In this document: positions 1 to 5,948 of the stretch, piece after piece
How the letters are laid out: each line of letters begins with the position of its first letter
Numbering within the stretch: position 1 is the stretch's first letter
Assembly (NCBI GenBank): GCA_937892635.1
Contig: CALBKB010000036.1
Coordinates: forward strand, 1 to 7,227
Length of the DNA: 7,227 bases
Direction of reading: 5' to 3'
Origin: an uncultured Clostridia bacterium
GTDB lineage: Bacteria; Bacillota; Clostridia; Oscillospirales; UMGS1783
The notes under the pieces: generated by a model
The model's database searches: none
Seen by the model: only the letters and a program-made list of their open reading frames with translations
Told to the model about the DNA's origin: nothing
Position numbers and translations under genes: made by a program

Positions 1-1
1 C

Positions 2-1123
2 TTCGGGGCTCCAGTATGTACGTACATCGGCGAATATCTGAGCTCTGTTTGTAAGCAACTTCATAAAGAGCATGCCCAGACCGTTGAGCACGTCATTTTC
101 TGTAGCAAGGATATAAGGCTCTCTTGCACCGTTCCAGTCAAAGGAGGTGTTGAGCATAGCTTCGGGGAAGTCGCAGTTGGGGTAGAAGTCGGTCCACTGG
201 CGCTGGCCCTGGAAGCCGGCGGCGATGGCGTTATGGCCGACGCGCTCCTCTTCGCAGCCCTTGGGCAGATTGTCGTTACCGTTCATGAGATCTTTGATGA
301 TGACCATCATCTTAACTACGAACTCCCAATCGGCATCCTTCTGCTCACGAGTTTTCTGCAGGTTCTCAGGGTTCTTGTCGAAGCTTTCAATGCAGTTTTC
401 CTTGGCCCAGGCCAAAGCTTTTTGGAATTCAGCCTCGTCATAGATACCCTCGGTCATGCGACGGATGATTTCGACCTCGTCGACCGATTCCACACGCATG
501 CCCAAATAATCTTCAATGAAGTTGGGGTCGATGATCGAGCCGCCGATACCCATGCAGATCGAGCCGATTTGCAGGTAGGACTTACCGCGCATGGTAGCGG
601 CGGCAACGGCAGCGCGACCGAAACGCAACAGCTTCTCGCGCACATCCGCAGGGATCGAGGTGTCGTTAAGATCCTGTACCTCATGGCCATAGATGCCGAA
701 GGCGGGCAGACCCTTCTGGGCATGGGTGGCTAATACCGATGCCAGATAGACGGCGCCCGGACGCTCGGTTCCGTTGAAGCCCCAAACGGCTTTGATGGTG
801 TCCTTGTCCATATCCATGGTTTCGGCACCATAGCACCAGCAGGGAGTAACGGTCAGCGTAATATCAACGCCGGCTTTGCGGAATTTATCAGCGCAGGCGG
901 CGGCTTCGGCTACGCGGCCGATGGTGGTATCCGCGATGACTACCTTAACCGGCTCGCCATTGGAATATTTCAGGTTTTCCTCAAATAACTTGGCGGCAGC
1001 CTTAGCCATGTTCATGGTTTGATCTTCCAGCGATTCACGAACACCCAGCACGCCACGACGTCCGTCAATGGTCGGACGGATGCCGATAACCGGATAATCG
1101 CCGATCAGTCTTGATTTTGCCAT
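2..1123 (-). CDS. fucI: L-fucose isomerase, N-terminal 374 residues (runs off left edge)
   Basis: L-fucose isomerase is a cytoplasmic Mn2+-dependent ketol isomerase that converts L-fucose to L-fuculose, the first step of fucose catabolism; many members also act on D-arabinose. I translated the minus strand by hand and it is open from the ATG at 1123 to the edge. It follows remembered E. coli FucI almost block by block: VIGIRPTIDGRR and GVRESLEDQTMNMA near the N-terminus, TLTVTPCWCYGAET, WGFNGTERPGAVYLA, PAFGIYGHEVQD, NDTSIPADVREKLLRFGRA, then HNAIAAGFQGQRQWTD and SFDWNG. The acidic EEER just before HNAIAAG and the Asp in YPNCD should include the Glu and Asp metal ligands; the third ligand, a C-terminal His, is outside the window. 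The family has about 590 residues, so roughly 63% is present. The start is fixed by GGAGGT (1131-1136) 7 nt upstream and by alignment to the family N-terminus. The gene is divergent from an AraC regulator. Oddity: the last ~130 bp at the edge use different codons from the rest. Confidence 0.96.
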   Translation of the reverse strand, partial: MAKSRLIGDYPVIGIRPTIDGRRGVLGVRESLEDQTMNMAKAAAKLFEENLKYSNGEPVKVVIADTTIGRVAEAAACADKFRKAGVDITLTVTPCWCYGAETMDMDKDTIKAVWGFNGTERPGAVYLASVLATHAQKGLPAFGIYGHEVQDLNDTSIPADVREKLLRFGRAAVAAATMRGKSYLQIGSICMGIGGSIIDPNFIEDYLGMRVESVDEVEIIRRMTEGIYDEAEFQKALAWAKENCIESFDKNPENLQKTREQKDADWEFVVKMMVIIKDLMNGNDNLPKGCEEERVGHNAIAAGFQGQRQWTDFYPNCDFPEAMLNTSFDWNGAREPYILATENDVLNGLGMLFMKLLTNRAQIFADVRTYWSPE

Positions 1124-1151
1124 AATTTTTACCTCCAAAAGTATTTTATAA

Positions 1152-1180
1152 TTGCATTATAGTATGAAATTTGCTATAAT
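1152..1180 (+). promoter_or_regulatory. Sigma-A promoter of the AraC-family gene
   Basis: TTGCAT (1152-1157) and TATAAT (1175-1180) are separated by exactly 17 bp, and TGC directly precedes the -10, making it an extended -10 promoter. The predicted start is near 1187, giving a leader of about 48 nt before the ATG at 1235. It overlaps the minus-strand fucI -10, so polymerases or regulators at the two promoters would compete for the same DNA. Confidence 0.7.
1156..1180. repeat. 7-bp inverted repeat across the two divergent -10 boxes
   Basis: ATTATAG (1156-1162) and CTATAAT (1174-1180) are perfect inverted copies with an 11-bp spacer. One step further out, a C:A mismatch is followed by a matching G:C pair. 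Each arm contains the -10 box of one of the two divergent promoters. It may be an operator or simply the result of two facing TATAAT boxes. Confidence 0.5.
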
Positions 1181-1184
1181 ACTT
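1156..1184 (-). promoter_or_regulatory. fucI promoter: perfect -10, no recognisable -35
   Basis: On the minus strand a perfect TATAAT lies at 1161-1156, giving a predicted start near 1149 and a leader of about 25 nt before the fucI ATG. At the 17-bp spacing the -35 position (1184-1179) reads AAGTAT, which matches TTGACA at only one base, and there is no extended -10 TGn. A good -10 without a -35 is typical of activator-dependent promoters. This fits activation by the divergent AraC-type protein, but that is inference from sequence only. Confidence 0.5.
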
Positions 1185-1234
1185 GTATAATTATCATTAA
1201 AAATATGACAATATTCACTTTTGGGGAGTTTGTT

Positions 1235-2083
1235 ATGAAATATGTGGATTATATTGAACGCAAACGGCACGGCTCGCCTGATTTTCCCATACAATATTAC
1301 GAAATTGATAGCCATTATCCGCAATACGTGATGGTGCCCCATTGGCATAAGGAATTTGAGCTGATAAGGGTAACGGAGGGGTATTTCCCCATTTATCTTA
1401 ACAGCTCAGAGATTCGTTTGGCGGCAGGGGAGGTTCTGCTGGTACCGGGCGGCAGTTTGCACGGCGGCGATCCGCAGGGATGTCGGTACGAGTGTTTGGT
1501 TTTTGATTTGAACTTGCTTCGGCGCGGACGCAAGGATGCGGTAGAGCCGTATATTGCGCCGCTGATCAATACCGACGTTGCTCTGGATCGGTCATTGGCG
1601 CAAGGAGAGGTCGAACAAACCTGTTATGAGCTGTTTTCGGTCATGAAGGAACAGCCGGCCTTTTATGAAATGACGGTATGCGGATTGCTGTTTCGGTTAG
1701 TATCTCAACTTTACAGCGGCGGGTATATTCACCCCTTGCAGCGGTTGCCGCATAATCAGCAGGCCAAGACGGTCATCGGCTTGTTGGATTGGATTGAGGA
1801 GAACTTTTCCGACCCCATTACCTTGGATACCTTGGCAGAAGTATCGGGATTAAGTGCTAAATATTTGTGTCGTATTTTCAAGGAATATACCGGGAAAACG
1901 GTGATTGACTACATCAATGAATTACGCATTGATAATGCGGCACATGAAATTTCGGTCAAGGGCCTTTCGATCACACGCGCTGCCTACGATAGCGGATTTA
2001 ATGATCTAAGCTATTTCTGTAAAGTTTTTAAGCGTTACAAAGGGGTTACCCCTCGTGCCTATAAAAAAACGGAATCGATATGA
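1235..2083 (+). CDS. AraC/XylS-family transcriptional regulator with cupin sensor domain
   Basis: This is a cytoplasmic DNA-binding regulator of 282 residues, the usual size for the family. The N-terminal ~110 residues look like an AraC-type cupin: the HxHxxxE signature is H36, H38 and E42 in VPHWHKEFELI, followed by AAGEVLLVPGG and LHGGDP. The C-terminal ~100 residues (about 180-280) carry the two helix-turn-helix units: ITLDTLAEVSGLSAKYLCRIFK, here cited only as the span from ITLDTLAE to RIFKEYTG, then LRIDNAAHEI, SITRAAYDSGFNDLSYFCK and FKRYKGVTPRAYKK, the classic AraC ending. I chose the ATG at 1235 over the in-frame ATG at 1205 because GGGGAG (1223-1228) lies 6 nt upstream, whereas 1205 has no Shine-Dalgarno. 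It is divergent from fucI with a 111-bp gap, so control of fucI is the simplest proposal; the ligand (fucose, fuculose or a phosphorylated product) cannot be read from the sequence. The stop codon lies inside the terminator hairpin. Confidence 0.95.
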   Translation: MKYVDYIERKRHGSPDFPIQYYEIDSHYPQYVMVPHWHKEFELIRVTEGYFPIYLNSSEIRLAAGEVLLVPGGSLHGGDPQGCRYECLVFDLNLLRRGRKDAVEPYIAPLINTDVALDRSLAQGEVEQTCYELFSVMKEQPAFYEMTVCGLLFRLVSQLYSGGYIHPLQRLPHNQQAKTVIGLLDWIEENFSDPITLDTLAEVSGLSAKYLCRIFKEYTGKTVIDYINELRIDNAAHEISVKGLSITRAAYDSGFNDLSYFCKVFKRYKGVTPRAYKKTESI

Positions 2084-2092
2084 TTCCGTTTT
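2066..2092. terminator. Bidirectional intrinsic terminator shared by araC-type gene and spoIIID
   Basis: AAAACGGAATC (2066-2076) pairs perfectly with GATTCCGTTTT (2082-2092) around the 5-nt loop GATAT. An A-run (2063-2069) on the left becomes a seven-T tract for minus-strand transcripts, so the signal is strong for spoIIID; the plus-strand tract is only four T. Both flanking stop codons (TGA 2081-2083 and minus-strand TAA 2093-2091) overlap the hairpin, and the coding regions are only 7 bp apart. Confidence 0.85.
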
Positions 2093-2360
2093 AAGGCGTT
2101 TTCTTGACGGCGGCTATGCGCTCGTATTTTTGGCGAGTTGCCTCACCGCCACGCAAATGGCGCTGGGATTTGTTGTAGTTGAGCACCTGCTTGACCTGTT
2201 CGTACAGATTGCCGCTGATGCGGGGCAGGCGCTCGGTAATATCTTTATGTACCGTACTTTTGGAAACGCCGTACATTTTGGCGGCGGCTCGTACTGTCGC
2301 ATGATTTTCCACTATGTAATGGGCCAGCTCCACGGCCCGATCTTCCGGCTGTCCTTTCAC
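2091..2360 (-). CDS. spoIIID: Stage III sporulation transcriptional regulator SpoIIID
   Basis: SpoIIID is a small DNA-binding protein that, in the mother cell, activates or represses many sigma-E genes and helps switch on sigma-K during endospore formation. The 89-residue product matches the Bacillus subtilis protein closely in length and order: YIVE at residues 15-18, the helix-turn-helix TVRAAAKMYGVSKSTVHKD (22-40), TERLP (42-46) and the signature basic tail KSQRHLRGGEATRQKYE (64-80). The start is GTG at 2360-2358, supported by GGGAGG (2367-2372) 6 nt upstream, by an in-frame TAG (2396-2394) further upstream, and by alignment to the family N-terminus. It is convergent with the AraC gene and divergent from the glycosidase gene. 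I recall clostridial spoIIID usually lying near cell-wall, spoIID/spoIIQ or mreB genes, so this setting looks unusual. Identity is very likely; function in sporulation is established for the family. Confidence 0.96.
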   Translation of the reverse strand: MKGQPEDRAVELAHYIVENHATVRAAAKMYGVSKSTVHKDITERLPRISGNLYEQVKQVLNYNKSQRHLRGGEATRQKYERIAAVKKTP

Positions 2361-2390
2361 TGTAAACCTCCCGCGCTTGGGTTTTGTTAC

Positions 2391-2398
2391 AGTCTATG
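2391..2398 (-). promoter_or_regulatory. Candidate sigma-E-like -10 box upstream of spoIIID
   Basis: On the minus strand CATAGACT (2398-2391) resembles the sigma-E/sigma-K -10 pattern CATAnAnT, and it lies about 30 bp before the GTG start. Family knowledge says spoIIID is transcribed by sigma-E. A convincing -35 (ATA-type) is not visible at the right spacing; the nearest candidate is the TTTATTT stretch about 13 bp upstream. This is a weak call. Confidence 0.3.
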
Positions 2399-2437
2399 AC
2401 CGTGTATACCCAAATAAAACTGGTTGGAGACAAAAAG

Positions 2438-2460
2438 TTTTCCCTTCACAATAGGGAGAA
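2438..2460. repeat. Inverted repeat just upstream of the glycosidase promoter
   Basis: TTTTCCCT (2438-2445) and AGGGAGAA (2453-2460) are inverted copies at 7 of 8 positions with a 7-bp spacer. The right arm ends 4 bp before the -35 box at 2465. The position would suit an activator or repressor operator for the glycosidase gene. It has no T-tract after it on either strand, so it is unlikely to be a terminator. Confidence 0.4.
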
Positions 2461-2464
2461 ATGG

Positions 2465-2493
2465 TTGACGAACATTCCCATGTCGTGTATAAT
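2465..2493 (+). promoter_or_regulatory. Strong sigma-A promoter of the GH36 gene
   Basis: TTGACG (2465-2470; 5 of 6 to consensus) and a perfect TATAAT (2488-2493) are spaced by 17 bp. The predicted start is near 2500, giving a leader of about 53 nt. The -10 is part of a short tandem repeat, TATAATAGG (2488-2496) then TATAAATAGG (2497-2506), which could place a second -10-like element over the start site. Translation would use AGAGGTG (2539-2545), 7 nt before the ATG. Confidence 0.75.
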
Positions 2494-2552
2494 AGGTATA
2501 AATAGGCGTAATTGTCCAACTTTAATCGTAATAAAATCAGAGGTGTGATCTT

Positions 2553-5500
2553 ATGAAAATTGTGAGACCCGCTGGAAAACTACTCGTATTGCTCTTGGCC
2601 GTGTGTATCATGTGTGGCTTATTGCCTACGGTCAACGCGGCCCAGGCTTTATCCTTCTCTGTCGGTAATCATAATACGAATATTACCGTTGAGAATTGGA
2701 GCGAATCGATTGACGGAATCGTCTTTGAAAGTGGCGCGGTGACTGAGATCACCGACACTCAGGTGACGGTAGCGCTTGTCTTTTCGCATTCGGTTAAACT
2801 GAGCAGCCCCAAGCAGATCGTTATTGCCCATAGTTGCCCCAACGGCGATTGCGATGCAACCGATGCGTTCGGCAATAAGATTTGGCAGACGCACGAAGCT
2901 ATCTCCATTTCGGCTGTGGATGGCGATGCCGATGGGTATTGCCCGGTTTGGTATGCTACGTTTAAGCGTTGCCCGGCCGACAGCGAGCATGCCGATCCGT
3001 GGCGACAGGCGCCTTATACGGTTCCTGCCAATACCTATGTATGGCTGACCGAAGAGGACTTCTCGACTGCCTGCTGCCTGACCGATGGGCGTGATCAATT
3101 GTTAAGTTCGGATGTGTCTTTGGAAACCGATATGACGGTTAAGAATCTTACCGTTCCCCATGATGCTACCCTCGATCTCAACGGCAAAACACTGACCGTT
3201 CTGGAATCATTGGTTGTCTTTGGTGAGATTAAGGATTCTTCGGAAGGCGGGGGCGGTATTGTTCTGGCTCAGGAGCGTGCCGGCAGCGAGCATCTGTTGC
3301 TTATGCCCAGCAACAGCGCTATGCCTGTTTATGATAAGGCATACGGCGGATACCGTTTATTCTCGTATACCGTTACTCATGCCACTAAGCCCAGTGCTTA
3401 TGAAGTGAAATACGGTGTTCATCTGGAATTTGCATCCACGAAGGCTTACGATCTGTTAGTTAAGCCTGAAAACGCCGACGTGAGCATGACGTTTGGTCTT
3501 GTGCTCAACGATAAACAGTCGATGCCTATCCAGGTTCCTTCTTGGTTGCTTACCAAATACGCCAAGAGCATGCAGAAAGATCCCACCAAGAATTATGTGA
3601 TTGCCTTGAAAGTCTACGGTTTTGAGAACATGTCCAATTTTGTTTCTCTTGATGCCACGCCGAGCTTTATTTCTTCCATCGGCGTTCGCGCGACCGGCGT
3701 GACAAAGGCTTATCACGTCAACAGCGGTGCTGCTGCCGATGCCAGAGCCTGGCTGCTAGAACAAGTTGAAAACGACGCCCTGTTTTCGTTCACGGGCAGT
3801 GAAACATGGTTTGCCGATGCGAGTTTCCCGACAAAATGGACCAAAGAGTTTACCGACAACGGCGATAACTCGTGGACCCTCGCTTATACATTGAATGACG
3901 CGTCGAATGGTACATTTAAGGCATGGGCCGATATCACCTTAGATGAAGAGATGGCGGCTCTGTCTTGGACGGTTCATATCAGAAAAGATAAAGACGCAAG
4001 CGGAATTTTTCAAACTAATCCTTCCTTTTCCTATATACGTCCGCTGAGCAGCACGTTGTCGATTGAAAATGCCCAGTTGACTACGGCTTATGGGTCAAAA
4101 GCCGGCATTGGTGATTTCCAGCCGGTATTTATCGATCTGACAGAAACAAGCAGTTTCAGTATGCCGACCGGCTTAATTAACCCTGCTTGGACGAACAATA
4201 AGGAGACCGGTGGACGCTCTTCGGATATTGCCTTCCCGTATTTTGAGGTATCCAATGGTACACGCGGTATCATGGGTGCCATCGGTTGGACGGGTGAATG
4301 GAAGGCCGGCTTTGATTATGCCAACAATGTGGTAAGTATGTATGCCGGATTTAGCGATTCGACAAACATTACGTTGAATGTTGGAGAGGAGATCCGTACC
4401 CCCAGCATTACGCTCCAATTCTATAACGGTGACAGCGATACCGGTCATAACAATTTCCGTGACCTGATTCTCAAATCTTACACCCCAAAAGATGCAAACG
4501 GTCAAATCGTTGAGATTCCGAAATTTGTTTCGGTGTTCCCGGAGAGCGAGCAAGCGGTTATTGACAATCTCGAATCTTACAAGGCAAAAGGTTATGACTT
4601 TACCGGCCTGTGGATCGACGCTACATGGTTTGGTAATGTGAATACGTATCAAGATTGGAGCGATGGAGTTTGGGAGTCTGAAGTCGGCAACTGGTACTTG
4701 AATCAAACACGATTCCCCAACGGAAACATCGATCAGATCAGCGCTTATCTGGAAGAGAACGATATGGATCTGCTGCTCTGGCTCGAGCCGGAACGCGCCA
4801 TGGCCGGTACCCGGATGGCCACAGAGCATCCGGAGTATTACATTTCCATTGACGGATCGAATAAGCTTCTCTTTGACTTCTCCAATGATGAGGCACGCGA
4901 TTTCATGATTGAGTTTGTCGATGACTTCATTAAGGAGTACAACGTTTCCTGGTATCGTCACGACTGCAACATTTCCCCGAAAGCCTATTGGACTGCTCGG
5001 GATACCGCATTGGGTCGTCGCTCCGGCACGACCGAGATCAAGTATATTACCAATCTCTACCACTTCTTTGACGAATTGTTGGAGCGTAACCCCGGACTGG
5101 TTATTGATAACTGTGCTTCGGGCGGCCGTCGTTTGGATATTGAAATGATGAGCCGTTCCTTGCCTCTGTGGCGTACCGATACCTCTACCAAAGCGGATAA
5201 ACCGCAGCTTAGCCATGTTGATGGCAAACGTTCGATCAACTTTAACCTGACCTGGTGGCTGCCCATCCATGATGGCGGCTATCCTTGGTGCGGCAATGGC
5301 GATCCCAATGGAGACGGCATTTCCGAAGACTATTCCGATTTCACCTATAATATGCGTGCCTATATGGGTGCACCCGGCGTGGTATCTAGCGGTATTTTGA
5401 ATCAGTCTGATAAACTGTTGTCGGTTTTGGAACAGCAACGATTCTGCAAACAGTTTATGTTTGATGAGTATTATATGCTCTCCTACGGTGTTTGGTATGA

Positions 5501-5792
5501 TCTGCAATATATCCATGAGCCCAAGGATATGTACCAAACCAATGCAGCTTACCAGTTCTACGATTCGGAGAAGGATGGAGGCTATCTGGTAACCTTCTGT
5601 CCGCTGGAGGGCACGAAACTGACCGATACCTATTATCTGCGCGGACTCAACCCCAATACCGTGTATCAGGTCAATCATGTCGATACCGGTGTTTCGGTGA
5701 TGAAGACCGGTCATGAGCTTATGACCGAAGGTGTTACCATCACCTATCCGAGTGCCGGCTCTACGCGTATGGTCTATATTCTTGCACAATAA
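2553..5792 (+). CDS. Secreted GH36 (melibiase-type) alpha-galactosidase / alpha-N-acetylgalactosaminidase-like enzyme
   Basis: This 1079-residue protein has a Sec signal peptide: K2, R5 and K9, a hydrophobic core at about 10-24, and likely cleavage after VNA (27-29). No lipobox, LPxTG motif or S-layer domain is seen, so it should be released. GH36 retaining enzymes hydrolyse terminal alpha-galactosides or related alpha-GalNAc/GalN linkages. The GH36 part covers about residues 400-1079. It includes GGRSSDIAFP (553-562) and AIGWTGEW (576-583) of the N-terminal beta domain. The TIM barrel shows GLWIDATWFG (~685-694), GNWYLN..RFPNG (from 712), WLEPER (743-748), WYRHDCN with probable nucleophile D804, CASGGRRLD (854-862) and LPLWRTD with probable acid/base D876. 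The 72-residue gap between the two acids fits the family. Residues ~33-400 form an accessory region: a Cys-containing segment (~85-175), a beta-repeat-like stretch with DLNGKT (208-213), then a probable beta-sandwich. A Ca-loop-like DPNGDG starts at 917. The exact substrate cannot be assigned; host mucin or blood-group glycans are possible given fucI nearby. Confidence 0.92.
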   Translation: MKIVRPAGKLLVLLLAVCIMCGLLPTVNAAQALSFSVGNHNTNITVENWSESIDGIVFESGAVTEITDTQVTVALVFSHSVKLSSPKQIVIAHSCPNGDCDATDAFGNKIWQTHEAISISAVDGDADGYCPVWYATFKRCPADSEHADPWRQAPYTVPANTYVWLTEEDFSTACCLTDGRDQLLSSDVSLETDMTVKNLTVPHDATLDLNGKTLTVLESLVVFGEIKDSSEGGGGIVLAQERAGSEHLLLMPSNSAMPVYDKAYGGYRLFSYTVTHATKPSAYEVKYGVHLEFASTKAYDLLVKPENADVSMTFGLVLNDKQSMPIQVPSWLLTKYAKSMQKDPTKNYVIALKVYGFENMSNFVSLDATPSFISSIGVRATGVTKAYHVNSGAAADARAWLLEQVENDALFSFTGSETWFADASFPTKWTKEFTDNGDNSWTLAYTLNDASNGTFKAWADITLDEEMAALSWTVHIRKDKDASGIFQTNPSFSYIRPLSSTLSIENAQLTTAYGSKAGIGDFQPVFIDLTETSSFSMPTGLINPAWTNNKETGGRSSDIAFPYFEVSNGTRGIMGAIGWTGEWKAGFDYANNVVSMYAGFSDSTNITLNVGEEIRTPSITLQFYNGDSDTGHNNFRDLILKSYTPKDANGQIVEIPKFVSVFPESEQAVIDNLESYKAKGYDFTGLWIDATWFGNVNTYQDWSDGVWESEVGNWYLNQTRFPNGNIDQISAYLEENDMDLLLWLEPERAMAGTRMATEHPEYYISIDGSNKLLFDFSNDEARDFMIEFVDDFIKEYNVSWYRHDCNISPKAYWTARDTALGRRSGTTEIKYITNLYHFFDELLERNPGLVIDNCASGGRRLDIEMMSRSLPLWRTDTSTKADKPQLSHVDGKRSINFNLTWWLPIHDGGYPWCGNGDPNGDGISEDYSDFTYNMRAYMGAPGVVSSGILNQSDKLLSVLEQQRFCKQFMFDEYYMLSYGVWYDLQYIHEPKDMYQTNAAYQFYDSEKDGGYLVTFCPLEGTKLTDTYYLRGLNPNTVYQVNHVDTGVSVMKTGHELMTEGVTITYPSAGSTRMVYILAQ

Positions 5793-5794
5793 AG

Positions 5795-5828
5795 AAAATG
5801 GCAGAGAGTTAACTCTCTGCCATTTTTT
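5795..5828 (+). terminator. Intrinsic terminator after the GH36 gene
   Basis: AAAATGGCAGAGAGTT (5795-5810) and AACTCTCTGCCATTTT (5811-5826) form a perfect 32-bp palindrome. It would fold as a 14-bp stem with a TTAA loop, and a six-T run ends at 5828. It begins 2 nt after the TAA stop at 5790-5792. The matching A-run on the left could also make it work on the minus strand, but no minus-strand gene needs it here. It separates the glycosidase transcript from the next gene. Confidence 0.92.
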
Positions 5829-5869
5829 GAATTTAGTTTATAAATTTCCTACTTTTCGTTATTTAATCC

Positions 5870-5898
5870 TATACAAAAGAATTTTTATAGCGTATACT
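5870..5898 (+). promoter_or_regulatory. Candidate sigma-A promoter of the glycyl-radical enzyme gene
   Basis: TATACA (5870-5875; 4 of 6 to TTGACA) and TATACT (5893-5898; 5 of 6 to TATAAT) are 17 bp apart. The predicted start is near 5905, giving a leader of about 44 nt. With the strong terminator upstream, the gene needs its own promoter, and this is the best candidate in the 5829-5948 gap. No other clear element was seen in that gap. Confidence 0.5.
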
Positions 5899-5948
5899 GT
5901 GAATGTATTAAGAATCTTTACTATGGAATAGAAAGGATGAATCATACC

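Noticed and set aside
233..733. A 166-codon plus-strand open frame within fucI
   Set aside because: The opposite strand encodes a highly conserved L-fucose isomerase throughout this interval, so this is a shadow frame.
1205..1234. An upstream in-frame ATG that would lengthen the AraC protein by 10 residues
   Set aside because: It has no Shine-Dalgarno and lies only about 18 nt after the predicted transcription start, whereas the ATG at 1235 has GGGGAG at a 6-nt spacing.
2055..2399. A 114-codon plus-strand open frame over spoIIID
   Set aside because: It runs antisense to spoIIID, overlaps the terminator and has no supporting motif.
2553..2650. Lipoprotein signal at the GH36 N-terminus because of Cys18 and Cys21
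   Set aside because: Both Cys lie inside the hydrophobic core without a proper lipobox, and a good type I site (V-N-A) follows.
2649..3098. A 149-codon minus-strand open frame opposite the N-terminal part of the GH36 gene
   Set aside because: It is antisense to the signal-peptide-bearing gene and its translation is a low-complexity Arg/Ile-rich sequence with no family features.
4173..5789. A 538-codon open frame on the minus strand lying inside the GH36 gene
   Set aside because: It is fully antisense to a well-supported enzyme, has no recognisable domain or ribosome binding site, and its length is explained by the codon bias of the plus-strand gene.
5829..5948. A riboswitch or small RNA in the gap before the glycyl-radical gene
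   Set aside because: Only about 120 bp of AT-rich sequence with a candidate promoter and ribosome binding site is present; no stable stem-loop array or known aptamer pattern was seen.
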